A DNA stretch of 64,000 bases from Indioceanicola profundi (GTDB taxonomy: Bacteria; Pseudomonadota; Alphaproteobacteria; Azospirillales; Azospirillaceae), in assembly GCF_003568845.1 (NCBI RefSeq), contig NZ_CP030126.1, positions 1,453,001-1,517,000 of the forward strand, in the 5' to 3' direction. The position numbers and the translations under genes are program-made. Of the stretch, positions 1 to 9,647 are shown in pieces. The notes beneath the pieces were generated by a model. That model was not told the DNA's origin. It saw nothing but the letters and a program-made list of their open reading frames with translations, and made no database searches. Numbering within the stretch: position 1 is the stretch's first letter; every line of letters starts with the position of its first letter.

Positions 1-306
1 CAGCACGCGCATCCCGTCGGCCTTCAGCCGGTCGCGGGCGGCCAGGATATCCTCCACCTCATAGCACACATGGTGCATGCCGCCGGACGGGTTGGAGGCC
101 AGGAACCTGGCGATCGGGCTGCCCTCTCCCAGCGGGTGCAGCAGCTCGATCTTCGTGTTGGGGAGTTCCACGAAAACGGTGGTCACGCCATGGGCCGGAA
201 GGTCCAAAGCCTCGCTCACCTTCGCCCCCAGCGTATCGCGGTAGGTCGCCGTGGCGGCGGCCAGGTCCGGCACCACGATAGCCACATGATTGAGCCGCCC
301 GATCAT
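1..306 (-). CDS. mce: Methylmalonyl-CoA epimerase, 3' end missing
   Basis: The reading frame starts with ATG at 306 and runs off the left edge, so 102 residues are visible. The N-terminus begins MIGRLNHVAIVVPDL. This is the first beta-strand of a vicinal-oxygen-chelate (glyoxalase-like) fold with a metal-ligand His at residue 7. A second ligand region, GGMHHVCYEVED, follows near residue 85. Methylmalonyl-CoA epimerase interconverts the (S) and (R) forms on the propionyl-CoA to succinyl-CoA route. It starts 39 bp after the rnj stop on the same strand, so it is probably the last visible gene of the nuo-birA-coaX-rnj unit. A generic VOC-family protein is the alternative, but the HVAIVVPDL start and the HHVCYEV motif fit the epimerase well. 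Confidence 0.88.
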   Translation of the reverse strand, partial: MIGRLNHVAIVVPDLAAATATYRDTLGAKVSEALDLPAHGVTTVFVELPNTKIELLHPLGEGSPIARFLASNPSGGMHHVCYEVEDILAARDRLKADGMRVL

Positions 307-345
307 CGTTCTCTCCCCTGCCCGTCCTTGTCGCCGCCTGCCCGG

Positions 346-2028
346 TTATACCCGGATCAGATGCACTTCGGTCAGCGGCTTGCGCCCCTGCCAGGAATTG
401 AAGGCCCTGCGAACCGCCAGGCGGGCGGCCTCCCGGATGGCCTGATCATCATGGCGGGAGGGGCGCGGAAGCCCTTCCACGGCGTTGCGGATCAGGCGGA
501 TCAGCTCCAGCCGGTCCGCCTGATCCTCCTCCCCTTCCAGCAGGCCCATCACGGCCACCTGGGGATCGGCGACCAGCTCGCCCGCGCGCGTGGCCACCAG
601 GGTCACGACAGCGGCGCCGTTGCTCATCATCCTCTGCCGCGACCGCATGGCCGTGCCGCCCAGGGGAACGATGCGCTTGCCATCGATGCAGAGCCGGCCG
701 GTGGGCACGTAGCCCACGATCTCCGCCTGCCCGGGTGCGATGCGGATCACGGCCCCATCCTCCGGAATGATCGTCTCCGGCACCTGGCAGTCGCGGGCCA
801 GTTCCGCGTGGGCTTCCAGATGCCGCTGCTCCCCATGCACTGGGATCGCCACAGACGGCCGCACCCACTGGTACATGCTCACCAACTCATCCCGGTAGGG
901 GTGGCCGGAGACGTGGACGAAGGCATCGTCGGCGGTGATGATCTTCACGCCGCGCTTCAACAGGCCGTTCTGGATACGCGCGATGGACTTCTCGTTCCCC
1001 GGAATCTCGCGGGCGGAGAAGACGACCACGTCGCCCCGCTCCAGCACCACCTCGGGGTGGTCGCCATTGGCGATGCGGGACAGCGCCGCCCGCGGTTCCC
1101 CCTGGCTGCCCGTGCAGATGAGGACAACCTTGTCCTTGGGCAGATAGCCGGCGTCATGCTCGGTAACGAAGGCCGGGAGATCGGTGAGATAGCCGTTGGC
1201 CCGTGCTGCCGCATCGATGCGCCAGAGCGAGCGGCCGACCAGGGCCACGCTGCGCCCGTTCGCTTCGGCGGCCTTGGCGATGGAGTGCAGGCGGGCGACA
1301 TTGGTGGCAAAGCATCCAACGGCGATCCGGCAGTCATACTGCCCGAACAGTTCGGTCAGGCCCTCCAGAACCTCCGCCTCAGACCCGGAGTGACCGGGCA
1401 CCAGGGCGTTGGTGCTGTCGCAGATCATCGCCGTGACCCCGGCATCGCCGAGCGCCTTCAGCGCCGCCTCGTCCGCCGTAGCGCCGATCACGGGATCGGG
1501 ATCGAGCTTCCAGTCGCCGGTGTGGAGAACGGTGCCGGTCGGCGTGCGGATCACCAGGGCATTGGGTTCCGGGATGGAATGGGTGACAGTGATGAACTCC
1601 AGGTCGAAGGGGCCGACCTGGAACTTGCCGGACATCGGGATCTCGATGATCTGCACATCGCCCGCCATGCCACGCTCCTGCAGCTTCGTGCGCAGCACGG
1701 TGGCGGTGAAGGGCGTGCAGTAGACGGGGCAACCGAGCTCGGGCCAGAGATAGGGCACCGCGCCGAGATGGTCCTCATGCGCATGGGTCAGGACAAGCCC
1801 GGCCAGATCCTCCGCCCGATCGGCGATGAACTCGGGATCGGGCAGGATGACATCGATTCCGGGGGTGCTGTCGTCGCCGAAGGTGATGCCCAGATCCACC
1901 ATCAGCCATTTGCCGCGATAGCCGTAGAGGTTCAGGTTCATCCCGATCTCCCCGGCCCCGCCGAGCGGCAGGAAGTACAGGGATTCGTGTTCGAATTCCT
2001 CGTCGTCGATTATGAGATCGTGGCTCAT
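346..2028 (-). CDS. rnj: Ribonuclease J
   Basis: A protein of 560 residues with an N-terminal metallo-beta-lactamase domain. The zinc-binding motif HAHEDH is at residues 82-87, and a beta-CASP domain follows. It matches RNase J, a 5'-3' exonuclease and endonuclease that matures and degrades RNA in many alphaproteobacteria. The ATG at 2028 is preferred over a TTG three bases upstream. It overlaps the coaX stop by one base (TGATG), which suggests translational coupling. Its position after birA and coaX, downstream of nuoN, is a familiar alphaproteobacterial arrangement. The length is normal for the family. Confidence 0.95.
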   Translation of the reverse strand: MSHDLIIDDEEFEHESLYFLPLGGAGEIGMNLNLYGYRGKWLMVDLGITFGDDSTPGIDVILPDPEFIADRAEDLAGLVLTHAHEDHLGAVPYLWPELGCPVYCTPFTATVLRTKLQERGMAGDVQIIEIPMSGKFQVGPFDLEFITVTHSIPEPNALVIRTPTGTVLHTGDWKLDPDPVIGATADEAALKALGDAGVTAMICDSTNALVPGHSGSEAEVLEGLTELFGQYDCRIAVGCFATNVARLHSIAKAAEANGRSVALVGRSLWRIDAAARANGYLTDLPAFVTEHDAGYLPKDKVVLICTGSQGEPRAALSRIANGDHPEVVLERGDVVVFSAREIPGNEKSIARIQNGLLKRGVKIITADDAFVHVSGHPYRDELVSMYQWVRPSVAIPVHGEQRHLEAHAELARDCQVPETIIPEDGAVIRIAPGQAEIVGYVPTGRLCIDGKRIVPLGGTAMRSRQRMMSNGAAVVTLVATRAGELVADPQVAVMGLLEGEEDQADRLELIRLIRNAVEGLPRPSRHDDQAIREAARLAVRRAFNSWQGRKPLTEVHLIRV

Positions 2029-2819
2029 CAATCCGTCCGGCCTGCGTTGCGTTTGTGGATCACCAGAAGGCCCCGCAGCGTGAGGTCCCCGTCGATGTGG
2101 TCGACCAGATCCGACTCTTCTGCGAACAGGCGCACCAGCCCACCCGTCCCGATTACCGTCACCTTCGGCGTTCCGGTGGGCGACAGTTCCGCCCTGATCC
2201 GCTTCAGGATGCCTTCGATCATTCCGGTATAGCCCCAGAACATGCCGGACTGCATGGCCCCCACGGTGCTACGCCCGATGGCTGCGCCCGGCTTGGCGAT
2301 GTCCACCTTCGGCAACTGGGCGGCAACCCGATGCAGCGCGTCCAGCGACAGTACCGGCCCCGGCGCGATCACTCCGCCGGCGAAGTTGCCATCGGCATCC
2401 ACGACGTCGAACGTCGTACCGGTGCCGATGTCGATCACCACCAGCGGCGGCGGGTAGAGCGCGACAGCGGACACGGCGTTGACCAGGCGGTCAGCCCCGG
2501 CTTCCTTCGGGTTCTCCAGCTTGACCTCGAGGCCGAGCTTCACCTGCGGGTCGCCTATCCGCATCGGTGTTGCGCCGAAATGTTCCTCGCACAGCTTGAT
2601 CAGGGTATGAGTCTGCGACGGCACCACGCTGGACAGGATGGCGGCATGGATGTCCGCCGGCCGCAGCCCCTTCATTTCCATCAGGGCGACGAGCCAGACC
2701 GCGTATTCGTCGGAGGTTCGCCGACCGTCCGTCGAGATGCGCCATTGTCCGCGCTTCTCGTCCCCGTCATAGACGGCGAAGACCACGTTCGTGTTGCCGG
2801 CGTCGATGGCGAGCAGCAT
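2028..2819 (-). CDS. coaX: Type III pantothenate kinase
   Basis: A protein of 263 residues that opens MLLAIDAGNTN, the phosphate-binding loop of the ASKHA-fold type III pantothenate kinases. The catalytic Asp is at residue 6. The GADRL and DIGTGTTFD motifs further on are the substrate and second nucleotide-binding segments. The enzyme phosphorylates pantothenate in the first step of coenzyme A synthesis. The start is the ATG at 2819. A longer open frame extends upstream but runs into birA. The gene lies 11 bp after birA and overlaps rnj by one base. The birA-coaX pairing (sometimes a fusion) is common in bacteria. Confidence 0.95.
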   Translation of the reverse strand: MLLAIDAGNTNVVFAVYDGDEKRGQWRISTDGRRTSDEYAVWLVALMEMKGLRPADIHAAILSSVVPSQTHTLIKLCEEHFGATPMRIGDPQVKLGLEVKLENPKEAGADRLVNAVSAVALYPPPLVVIDIGTGTTFDVVDADGNFAGGVIAPGPVLSLDALHRVAAQLPKVDIAKPGAAIGRSTVGAMQSGMFWGYTGMIEGILKRIRAELSPTGTPKVTVIGTGGLVRLFAEESDLVDHIDGDLTLRGLLVIHKRNAGRTD

Positions 2820-2830
2820 GGCGTCTCTTC

Positions 2831-3613
2831 CTAGCCGAAGAACACATCGCCGGCGGTGACCCGGCGGATGCCGTTCCCCGTATCGGCCACCAGGGCGCCG
2901 TCGCTGTCCAGATCGACAAAGCGTGCCGAGAAACTCTCCCCGGCGAGCCGCACCGTCACCGGTCCGCCCAGCCCATGCGCCGCATTCAGCCACGCCGCCC
3001 GGACCGGGGCGAAGCCCTGGGTGCTCCAGCGCAGGTACCAGGCCTCGAAGCTCTGCGCGAAGCGTTCGAGCACGGCTTCCACTGTCACCTGCGGGGAGCC
3101 CGACGCGGAGATGGAGGTCGCGCGGTACTCGGTATCGGGCGGGTAGTGCCGCACATTCACGCCCATCCCCAGCACCAGCCAGTCCACCGCGCCAGTCCTG
3201 CCCGGTTCGGACTCGAGCAGGATGCCGGCGGTCTTGGCTCCGTCGATCAGCACGTCGTTCGGCCATTTCAGCCGAGGGGCGCCGGGGATAAGGGCGGCGA
3301 TGGCCTCGCCGAGCGCCACGGCGGTCACGAAAGAAACCTGGGCTGCCTGCGCCGGCGGGACCGGCGGGCGGAGCACCAGGGTCATGTAGAGATTGCCGTC
3401 CGGCGAGGACCAGGCGCGCCCGCGCCGGCCCCTGCCCGCATCCTGCCGACGGGCCCAGACCAACGTCCCCTCCGGCGCGCCGTTCTGGGCCAGGGCGCGA
3501 GCTTCGTCGTTCGTGCTTCCGCAGCTTTCCAGGGCTACGAGGCGGTAGAAGGCGGGCAGGTCCGGGACCCGCCTGCCGACGGGCTCCGCCTCTGCCACAC
3601 CTGTCCCGCCCAT
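2831..3613 (-). CDS. birA: Biotin--[acetyl-CoA-carboxylase] ligase
   Basis: A protein of 260 residues with the biotin-protein-ligase signature. The biotinyl-AMP loop GRGRRG is at residues 60-65, and KWPNDVLIDGAKTAGIL follows around residues 115-131. It attaches biotin to the carrier protein of acetyl-CoA carboxylase and other biotin enzymes. The N-terminus is too short for the DNA-binding helix-turn-helix of E. coli BirA. It is therefore a mono-functional ligase and should not repress biotin genes. The ATG at 3613 was chosen because it lies 4 bp after the nuoN stop, and the frame upstream is inside nuoN. Confidence 0.93.
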   Translation of the reverse strand: MGGTGVAEAEPVGRRVPDLPAFYRLVALESCGSTNDEARALAQNGAPEGTLVWARRQDAGRGRRGRAWSSPDGNLYMTLVLRPPVPPAQAAQVSFVTAVALGEAIAALIPGAPRLKWPNDVLIDGAKTAGILLESEPGRTGAVDWLVLGMGVNVRHYPPDTEYRATSISASGSPQVTVEAVLERFAQSFEAWYLRWSTQGFAPVRAAWLNAAHGLGGPVTVRLAGESFSARFVDLDSDGALVADTGNGIRRVTAGDVFFG

Positions 3614-3617
3614 GGGC

Positions 3618-5075
3618 CTACATCCGGAAGAGGCTGGCCGCTGCCGCGGCCGCACTGTTCAGGATCGGATTGGCGAAGACATAGAACAGCGGGAAGATGA
3701 ACAGAGCAGTAGCGCCGATCACCACGGCCACGGCCGAACCCGGCTTCTCCAGCGGCTCAACCACATCGTCGAAGTACATCAGCTTCACGATGCGGATGTA
3801 GTAGTAGCAGCTCGCCACGCTGGTCACGACGCCGATGATGGCCAGGGCGAAGAGCCCGGCATTCACGGCCGCCATGAAGACGTAGAACTTGCCGAAGAAC
3901 CCGGCCAGCGGCGGAACGCCTGCCATGGAGAACATGAACACCGCCATCGCCAGCGCCATGGCGGGATGGTTTCGGGACAGCCCCTTGAGGTCGTCCATGC
4001 TCTCCACCATGCGGCCGTTCTGGCGCATGGACAGGATGATGCCGAAGGCGCCGACATTCATGGCGAGATAGATCGCCATGTAGATCAGCACGCCGCGGAC
4101 ACCGTCCTCGGTACCGGCGGCCAGACCCACCAGCGCATAGCCGATATTGCCGATGGAGCTGTAGGCCATCAGCCGCTTGATGTTGGTCTGCTGGATCGCG
4201 GCCAGCGCGCCCAGGATCATGCTGGCGACGGAGCAGAACCAGATCACCTGCTGCCACTGCGGCAGCAGATCGCCGAACGGATCGACCAGCACGCGGATGA
4301 ACAGCGTGATGGCCGCCACCTTGGGCGCAACCGCGAAGAAGGCGGTCACGCTGGTCGGCGCACCCTCGTACACGTCCGGCGTCCACATGTGGAACGGAAC
4401 GGCGGAGATCTTGAAAGCCAGGCCGGCCGCCACGAAGACGATGCCGATGATCACGCCCAGGCTCGGCGTCTCGCCCGCCCGGAATACCGTCGCCAAGGTG
4501 TCGAAATTGGTGGAACCGGCAAAGCCGTACACCAGCGAGGAACCGTAGAGCAGGAGGCCCGAGCTGAGCGCCCCCAGCACGAAGTACTTCAGCCCCGCCT
4601 CGCTGCTTTTCGCGAAATCGCGCCGGAAGGCGGCGATGACGTAGAGCGACAGACTCTGCAGCTCCAGCCCGACATAGAGGGAGATCAGGTCGTTGGCCGA
4701 GACCATCGCCATCATGCCGACGGTGGCGAGCAGCATCAGCACCGGATACTCGAAACGGGAAATCTGCTCCTGCTCCAGGTACCGCATGGACAGGATGACC
4801 GACAGCGCCGTGGCGGTCAGGATCAGGACCTTGGAGAACACGGCGAAGCTGTCATTGACGAACAGGCCGCTGAATGTGACCTCGCGGCCCGTGGGACCGG
4901 TGACCAGCAGCACGCCGGTGACAAGAAGGGCGCCGATGCTGAGCCAGGAGACGACGCGCGTGCCCCCTTCGCCGCGGAAGACGCCCGCCAGCAGCGCCGC
5001 CATCGCGGCGCATGCCAGGAAGATCTCGGGCAGCGCCGGAGTCAGGTTGGGGACTGGAAGCATGACCGTTTCCAT
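3618..5075 (-). CDS. nuoN: NADH-quinone oxidoreductase subunit N
   Basis: A very hydrophobic protein of 485 residues with about 14 predicted membrane helices. It is one of the three antiporter-like proton-pumping subunits of complex I (with NuoL and NuoM). Typical segments include an acidic membrane Glu in YVGLELQSL and a conserved Lys in the [19 protein letters not shown] region. The ATG at 5075 lies 3 bp after the nuoM stop. A second Met at codon 5 is a possible start. It is the last nuo gene and is followed after 4 bp by birA. Confidence 0.96.
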   Translation of the reverse strand: METVMLPVPNLTPALPEIFLACAAMAALLAGVFRGEGGTRVVSWLSIGALLVTGVLLVTGPTGREVTFSGLFVNDSFAVFSKVLILTATALSVILSMRYLEQEQISRFEYPVLMLLATVGMMAMVSANDLISLYVGLELQSLSLYVIAAFRRDFAKSSEAGLKYFVLGALSSGLLLYGSSLVYGFAGSTNFDTLATVFRAGETPSLGVIIGIVFVAAGLAFKISAVPFHMWTPDVYEGAPTSVTAFFAVAPKVAAITLFIRVLVDPFGDLLPQWQQVIWFCSVASMILGALAAIQQTNIKRLMAYSSIGNIGYALVGLAAGTEDGVRGVLIYMAIYLAMNVGAFGIILSMRQNGRMVESMDDLKGLSRNHPAMALAMAVFMFSMAGVPPLAGFFGKFYVFMAAVNAGLFALAIIGVVTSVASCYYYIRIVKLMYFDDVVEPLEKPGSAVAVVIGATALFIFPLFYVFANPILNSAAAAAASLFRM

Positions 5076-5078
5076 GGC

Positions 5079-6635
5079 TCAATTCTCGTTCGCGTTGCCG
5101 GCGTCCGCGGGCGCGACCGCGACTTGCGGATCAGCCTGGATCAGGCCGGCCGCGCGCAGGGACTCCTGGTGGTCGGCGATGATCCCCGCCACCGTGGCGT
5201 CATAGACGTTTTTGAAAGAGGCCGGATAGATGCCCATGATCAGGACGATGGCGACCAGCGGGGCGAACATCGTTACCTCGCGCCAGTTCAGGTCCGTCAT
5301 CGCCTTCACATCCGGCTTGTCCAGCTTGCCGAAGAACAGCTTGCGGTACAGCAGCAGCATGTAGGCCGCCCCCAGGACCAGACCGGTGGCCGCGAAGAAC
5401 GCCACCCAGGTGTTGACCTGGAACGCGCCCATCATGGTCAGGAACTCGCCCACGAAGCCGCTGGTGCCCGGCAGGCCGACGGAGGCGAACATGAACACGG
5501 CGAACACCACCGCATAACGCGGCATGTTGATCGCCATGCCGCCATAGCGCGCGATCTCACGGGTGTGCAGCCGGTCATAGGCCACGCCGATGCAGAGGAA
5601 GAGCGCAGCCGACACGAAGGTGTGGCTGAGCATCTGGAACAGCGCGCCGTCCAGCCCCTGCTGGTTCATGGTGAAGATGCCCATGCTGACATAGCCCATG
5701 TGGGCCACGGAGCTGTAGGCGATCATCTTCTTCATATCGCTCTGCGCCAGCGCCACCAGGGAGGTGTAGATGATCGCCACCACCGACAGGACGAAGACGA
5801 AGTCGGCAAAGATGAAGGTGGCTTCCGGCAGCATCTGCACATTGGCGCGGATCAGGCCGTAACCGCCCATCTTCAGCATGACGCCGGCCAGCATGACGGA
5901 ACCGGCGGTCGGCGCCTCCACGTGGGCGAAGGGCAGCCAGGTGTGCAGCGGCCAGATCGGGGTCTTCACCGCGAAGGCGATGAAGAACGCCACCCAGAGC
6001 CAGACCTGCATGTCGCGGGCGAACTCATGCTCGATCATCACCCGCATGTCCATGCTGCCGGTGGCCAGGTACATGGTCAGGATGGCCAGCAGCATCAGCA
6101 CGGAGCCGATGAAGGTGTAGAGGAAGAACTTGTAGGCCGCATAGACCCGGTTCGGGCCGCCCCAGACACCGATCAGCAGGAACATCGGCAACAGGACGCC
6201 CTCGAAGAACAGGTAGAACAGCACGAAATCCAGCGCCGTGAACATGCCGACCATCATGGTCTCGAGCACGAGCAAGGCGATCATGAACTCCTTCACCCGC
6301 TTCTGCACCGACTCCCAGGCGGAGAGGACGCAGATCGGCGTCAGGAAGGTGGAGGCCAGGACGAACCAGACAGAAACCCCGTCCACCCCCTTCAGGTAGG
6401 AGATGTTGTAGCTGGGAATCCAGGCATACTCCTCCACCAGCTGGAAGCCGGGGTTGGCCGGGTCGAAGTTGAAGAGGATGAACAGAGAGATCACGAAGGT
6501 GATCAGCGACGTCCACAGCGCCACGGCGCGCGCATTGCGCGCGACCATGTCGGGCTCGCCCCGGATCACCAGGATGAACAGCGCGCCGACGATCGGAAGA
6601 AACGTCGTCAGTGTCAGGATCGGCCAGTCAGCCAT
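5079..6635 (-). CDS. nuoM: NADH-quinone oxidoreductase subunit M
   Basis: A membrane protein of 518 residues with the antiporter-like fold of complex I subunit M. The segments KTPIWPLHTWLPFAHVEAPT and MIAYSSVAHMGYV are hallmarks of the proton-translocating half-channels. It sits in the membrane arm between NuoN and NuoL. The C-terminal tail after the last helix is Ala/Asp-rich and poorly conserved. The start is the ATG at 6635, and the stop lies 3 bp before nuoN. Confidence 0.97.
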   Translation of the reverse strand: MADWPILTLTTFLPIVGALFILVIRGEPDMVARNARAVALWTSLITFVISLFILFNFDPANPGFQLVEEYAWIPSYNISYLKGVDGVSVWFVLASTFLTPICVLSAWESVQKRVKEFMIALLVLETMMVGMFTALDFVLFYLFFEGVLLPMFLLIGVWGGPNRVYAAYKFFLYTFIGSVLMLLAILTMYLATGSMDMRVMIEHEFARDMQVWLWVAFFIAFAVKTPIWPLHTWLPFAHVEAPTAGSVMLAGVMLKMGGYGLIRANVQMLPEATFIFADFVFVLSVVAIIYTSLVALAQSDMKKMIAYSSVAHMGYVSMGIFTMNQQGLDGALFQMLSHTFVSAALFLCIGVAYDRLHTREIARYGGMAINMPRYAVVFAVFMFASVGLPGTSGFVGEFLTMMGAFQVNTWVAFFAATGLVLGAAYMLLLYRKLFFGKLDKPDVKAMTDLNWREVTMFAPLVAIVLIMGIYPASFKNVYDATVAGIIADHQESLRAAGLIQADPQVAVAPADAGNANEN

Positions 6636-6654
6636 CTTTAGACTACTCCCTCAC

Positions 6655-8595
6655 TCAGCGCGCGAAATAGAACCAGCCGACCAGCAGAACCACGCCGATC
6701 ACCATCACGAAGGCATAGTGGTACACATAGCCCGTCTGCAGGCGGCTCGTGACCACGGACAGGCCGCGGGTCAATCGGGCGGCCCCGTCAGGTCCGAAGG
6801 CGTCGATCACCGCCTCGTCGCCGCCCTTCCACAGCCCGTAGCCGAGCTTGCCGGCGGGGCGGACGAACAGGGCGTTGTACAGCTCGTCGAAATAGTACTT
6901 CCGGAAGACCAGCCGGTAGAAGCCGCCGATCGCGGCGGTGACCCGGCCCGGCAGATCCGGCTTGAACATGTAGAAGACATAGGCCAGGGCGATGCCCAGG
7001 ATGCCGGCCAGCAGCGGCGCCACCGGGACCCATCCAGGCACATGGTGCGCCTCTTCGATGATCGTCCCGTGCTCGCCGGCCAGCATGAAGATGCTGCCGC
7101 CCCAGAACTCCGCCATGTCGTGCCCGACGAACCAGTCGTAGGCGACGTAGCCGGAGAAGAGCGCGCCGATGGCCAGCACGAACAGCGGGACCAGCATCAC
7201 CAGCGGGCTCTCATGCACATGGGCCATCACCCGCTCATTGGCGCGAGGCTGTCCGTGGAAGGTCAGCAGCAGGAGACGCCAGGAGTAGAAGGCCGTCAGA
7301 AGCGCCGCCAGCAGGCCGATCCAGAAGGCGAAGGTGCCGTACCAGCTATGGTCCGCATAGGCGACCTCCAGGATCATGTCCTTGGAGTAGTAGCCGGCAA
7401 ACGGGATGATGCCCGCCAGAGCCAGATTGCCGATCCACATCAGCCCGTAGGTGACCGGGATCAGCCGCCAGATGCCGCCCATGTTGCGCATGTCCTGCTC
7501 ATCGGACATGGCGTGGATCACGGAGCCGGCGCCGAGGAACAGCAGCGCCTTGAAGAAGGCGTGCGTCATCAGGTGGAACACGGCCGCCGGATAGGCGCCG
7601 ACGCCGATGGCGAAGAACATGTAGCCGAGCTGGCTCATGGTCGAATAGGCGATGACCCGCTTGATGTCGAACTGGGTCATGCCGATGGTCGCCGCGGCGA
7701 TGGCGGTCAGCGCGCCCATCACGGTCACGAAGGCCAGCGCGTCCGGCGCATACTCGAACACCGGGCTCATCCGCGACAGCATGAACACACCAGCCGTCAC
7801 CATGGTGGCCGCGTGGATCAGCGCCGACACCGGGGTCGGGCCTTCCATCGCGTCCGGCAGCCAGGTGTGCAGGCCGAGCTGGGCCGACTTGCCCATGGCG
7901 CCGATGAACAGGAGGATGCAGGCCGTGGTGAGCGCATGCACCTCGAACCCAAGGAAGGTGAAGCTCAGATCCGCCAGTTCCGGCACGCGGGCGAAGATCT
8001 CGTCGAACTGGATCGTCCCGAAGATCACGAAGATCGCCATGATGCCGAGGGCGAAGCCGAAATCGCCGACGCGGTTCACCAGGAAGGCCTTCATGGAGGC
8101 GTCGTTGGCGCTCTTCTTCTCGTACCAGAAATTGATCAGCAGGTAGGAGGCGAGACCGACGCCCTCCCAGCCGAAGAACATCTGCAGCAGATTGTCGGCC
8201 GTCACCAGCATGAGCATCATGAAGGTGAAGAGCGACAGGTAGGCCATGAAGCGCGACTTGGACGGGTCGTGGCTCATGTACCCGACCGAGTAGATGTGCA
8301 CCATGGAGGAGACGCCGTTCACCACCACCAGCATGATGGCGGTCAGCGTGTCCATGCGCAACGCCCAGGACACGTCGAACGTGCCGCTGTCGATCCAGGT
8401 GAAGAGCGGAACGGTGCCGCCGGCCTCTCCGAAGCCGATCTCGGTGAACAGGATCACGGAGAACACAGCCGAGATGACCAGCAGCGTGCAGGTGACGATC
8501 TGGGAGCCTCGGTCGCCGATCAGCCGGCCGAAAAAGCCGGCGATGAAGGCGCCGAGCAGCGGCAGGAAGACCGCAGCGATTGCCATCGTTTCCAT
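6655..8595 (-). CDS. nuoL: NADH-quinone oxidoreductase subunit L
   Basis: A membrane protein of 646 residues, the distal antiporter-like subunit of complex I. Visible family motifs are FFGWEGVGLASYLLINFWY, KSAQLGLHTWLPDAMEGPTPVSALIHAATMV, and a long C-terminal part that forms the lateral helix along the membrane arm. Two in-frame ATGs, at 8595 and 8586, are possible starts. The first is used here. It lies 10 bp after nuoK and 19 bp before nuoM. Confidence 0.97.
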   Translation of the reverse strand: METMAIAAVFLPLLGAFIAGFFGRLIGDRGSQIVTCTLLVISAVFSVILFTEIGFGEAGGTVPLFTWIDSGTFDVSWALRMDTLTAIMLVVVNGVSSMVHIYSVGYMSHDPSKSRFMAYLSLFTFMMLMLVTADNLLQMFFGWEGVGLASYLLINFWYEKKSANDASMKAFLVNRVGDFGFALGIMAIFVIFGTIQFDEIFARVPELADLSFTFLGFEVHALTTACILLFIGAMGKSAQLGLHTWLPDAMEGPTPVSALIHAATMVTAGVFMLSRMSPVFEYAPDALAFVTVMGALTAIAAATIGMTQFDIKRVIAYSTMSQLGYMFFAIGVGAYPAAVFHLMTHAFFKALLFLGAGSVIHAMSDEQDMRNMGGIWRLIPVTYGLMWIGNLALAGIIPFAGYYSKDMILEVAYADHSWYGTFAFWIGLLAALLTAFYSWRLLLLTFHGQPRANERVMAHVHESPLVMLVPLFVLAIGALFSGYVAYDWFVGHDMAEFWGGSIFMLAGEHGTIIEEAHHVPGWVPVAPLLAGILGIALAYVFYMFKPDLPGRVTAAIGGFYRLVFRKYYFDELYNALFVRPAGKLGYGLWKGGDEAVIDAFGPDGAARLTRGLSVVTSRLQTGYVYHYAFVMVIGVVLLVGWFYFAR

Positions 8596-8605
8596 CGGAC
8601 CCGCC

Positions 8606-8914
8606 TCAGCCCTTCATCATGTTGATGTCTTCGACCGCGATGGAGCCGCGGTTGCGGAAGTAGACCACCAGGATCGCCAGCCCGATCGCGGCCTCAGCGG
8701 CCGCGACGGTCAGGATGAACATCGCGAAAATCTGTCCGGTCAGGTCGCCCAGGAAGGCGGAGAAGGCCACCAGGTTGATGTTGACGGCCAGCAGGATCAG
8801 CTCGACCGACATCAGGATGATGATGACGTTCCTGCGGTTCAGGAAGATGCCGAACACGCCCAGCGTGAACAGCAGGGCCGAGACGACCAGATAATGGGAA
8901 AGCCCGATATCCAT
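8606..8914 (-). CDS. nuoK: NADH-quinone oxidoreductase subunit K
   Basis: A protein of 102 residues with three membrane helices, the usual NuoK size. It carries the two buried glutamates that matter for proton transfer, in [12 protein letters not shown] and [11 protein letters not shown]. The ATG at 8914 (MDIGLSHYL) is used. A longer frame would extend into nuoJ. One base separates it from the nuoJ stop, so the two are probably translationally coupled. Confidence 0.97.
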   Translation of the reverse strand: MDIGLSHYLVVSALLFTLGVFGIFLNRRNVIIILMSVELILLAVNINLVAFSAFLGDLTGQIFAMFILTVAAAEAAIGLAILVVYFRNRGSIAVEDINMMKG

Positions 8915-8915
8915 C

Positions 8916-9524
8916 TTACACCCCTCCCCGCGTCGGAACCTTGCGCACGGCCAGCGCCTCTTCACGGGTGCGCGCCACCTGCTGCGTGATCGTCTGGCGG
9001 CGGACGCCGGTGCGCGCCCGGAGCGTCAGCACGATGGCCCCGATCATCGCCACCAGCAGGATCAGGCCCGAGGCCTGGAAGGCATAGACATAGCGGGTGT
9101 AGAGCACCGCCCCGATCGCTTCGGTGTTGGTCATGACCACGCCATCGGTCACGGCGGCCTGCACGATCGCTTCCGGCGCCACGTACCAGGCGCCCGCCAC
9201 GAAGATCAGTTCAGCCGCCAGGACGAGGCCGACCAGGATGCCGATCGGCAGGTTCTGGAGAAACCCTTGCCTCAGCTCCTGGAAGTTGATGTCCAGCATC
9301 ATCACCACGAAGAGGAACAGCACCGCCACGGCGCCGACGTAAACGATGACGAGGATGAAGGCCACGAACTCGGCGCCGATCAGCACGAAGAGACCGGCCG
9401 CATTGAAGAAGGCCAGAATCAGGTACAGCACCGAATGGACGGGGTTCTTCGCGGAAATCACCATCACGGCGGATGCCAGCAGGATGGCGGCGAACGCGTA
9501 GAACGCGATTGCGGTCAAAGCCAT
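8916..9524 (-). CDS. nuoJ: NADH-quinone oxidoreductase subunit J
   Basis: A protein of 202 residues with five predicted membrane helices. The conserved helix is seen as [18 protein letters not shown], the NuoJ segment with a pi-bulge. It forms the E-channel region of complex I with NuoA, NuoH and NuoK. The last 30 residues are a charged cytoplasmic tail. It starts 123 bp after nuoI, one of only two large gaps inside the nuo operon. That gap contains a hairpin. Confidence 0.96.
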   Translation of the reverse strand: MALTAIAFYAFAAILLASAVMVISAKNPVHSVLYLILAFFNAAGLFVLIGAEFVAFILVIVYVGAVAVLFLFVVMMLDINFQELRQGFLQNLPIGILVGLVLAAELIFVAGAWYVAPEAIVQAAVTDGVVMTNTEAIGAVLYTRYVYAFQASGLILLVAMIGAIVLTLRARTGVRRQTITQQVARTREEALAVRKVPTRGGV

Positions 9525-9598
9525 GGTTTACGCCGCCTCCGGCGCGGATCGTGTTCTTGAGCTGGGCACGGAGGGAACTCCGTCTCGGGAAGGGCTGA

Positions 9599-9621
9599 CG
9601 CCCGGGGGATTACCCCGGGCG
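9599..9621 (-). other. GC-rich hairpin between nuoI and nuoJ
   Basis: A perfect 9-bp inverted repeat, CGCCCGGGG (9599-9607) and CCCCGGGCG (9613-9621), surrounds a 5-base loop. It lies in the 123-bp gap between the nuoI stop and the nuoJ start. No T-tract follows on the minus strand, so it does not look like an intrinsic terminator. A role in mRNA processing or stability is an inference. Confidence 0.55.
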
Positions 9622-9647
9622 CCGTGGTATTGTGCAGCGCCGCCTTT

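Noticed and set aside
70-2232. Long open frame antisense to rnj and coaX
   Set aside because: It lies opposite two clear conserved genes. The translation is His/Arg/Gly-rich and has no recognisable domain, as expected from the complement of high-GC coding DNA.
3612-6641. 1009-codon open frame antisense to nuoN and nuoM
   Set aside because: The translation is dominated by His, Asp, Gln and Arg, the mirror image of membrane-protein codons. The opposite strand holds complete nuoM and nuoN.
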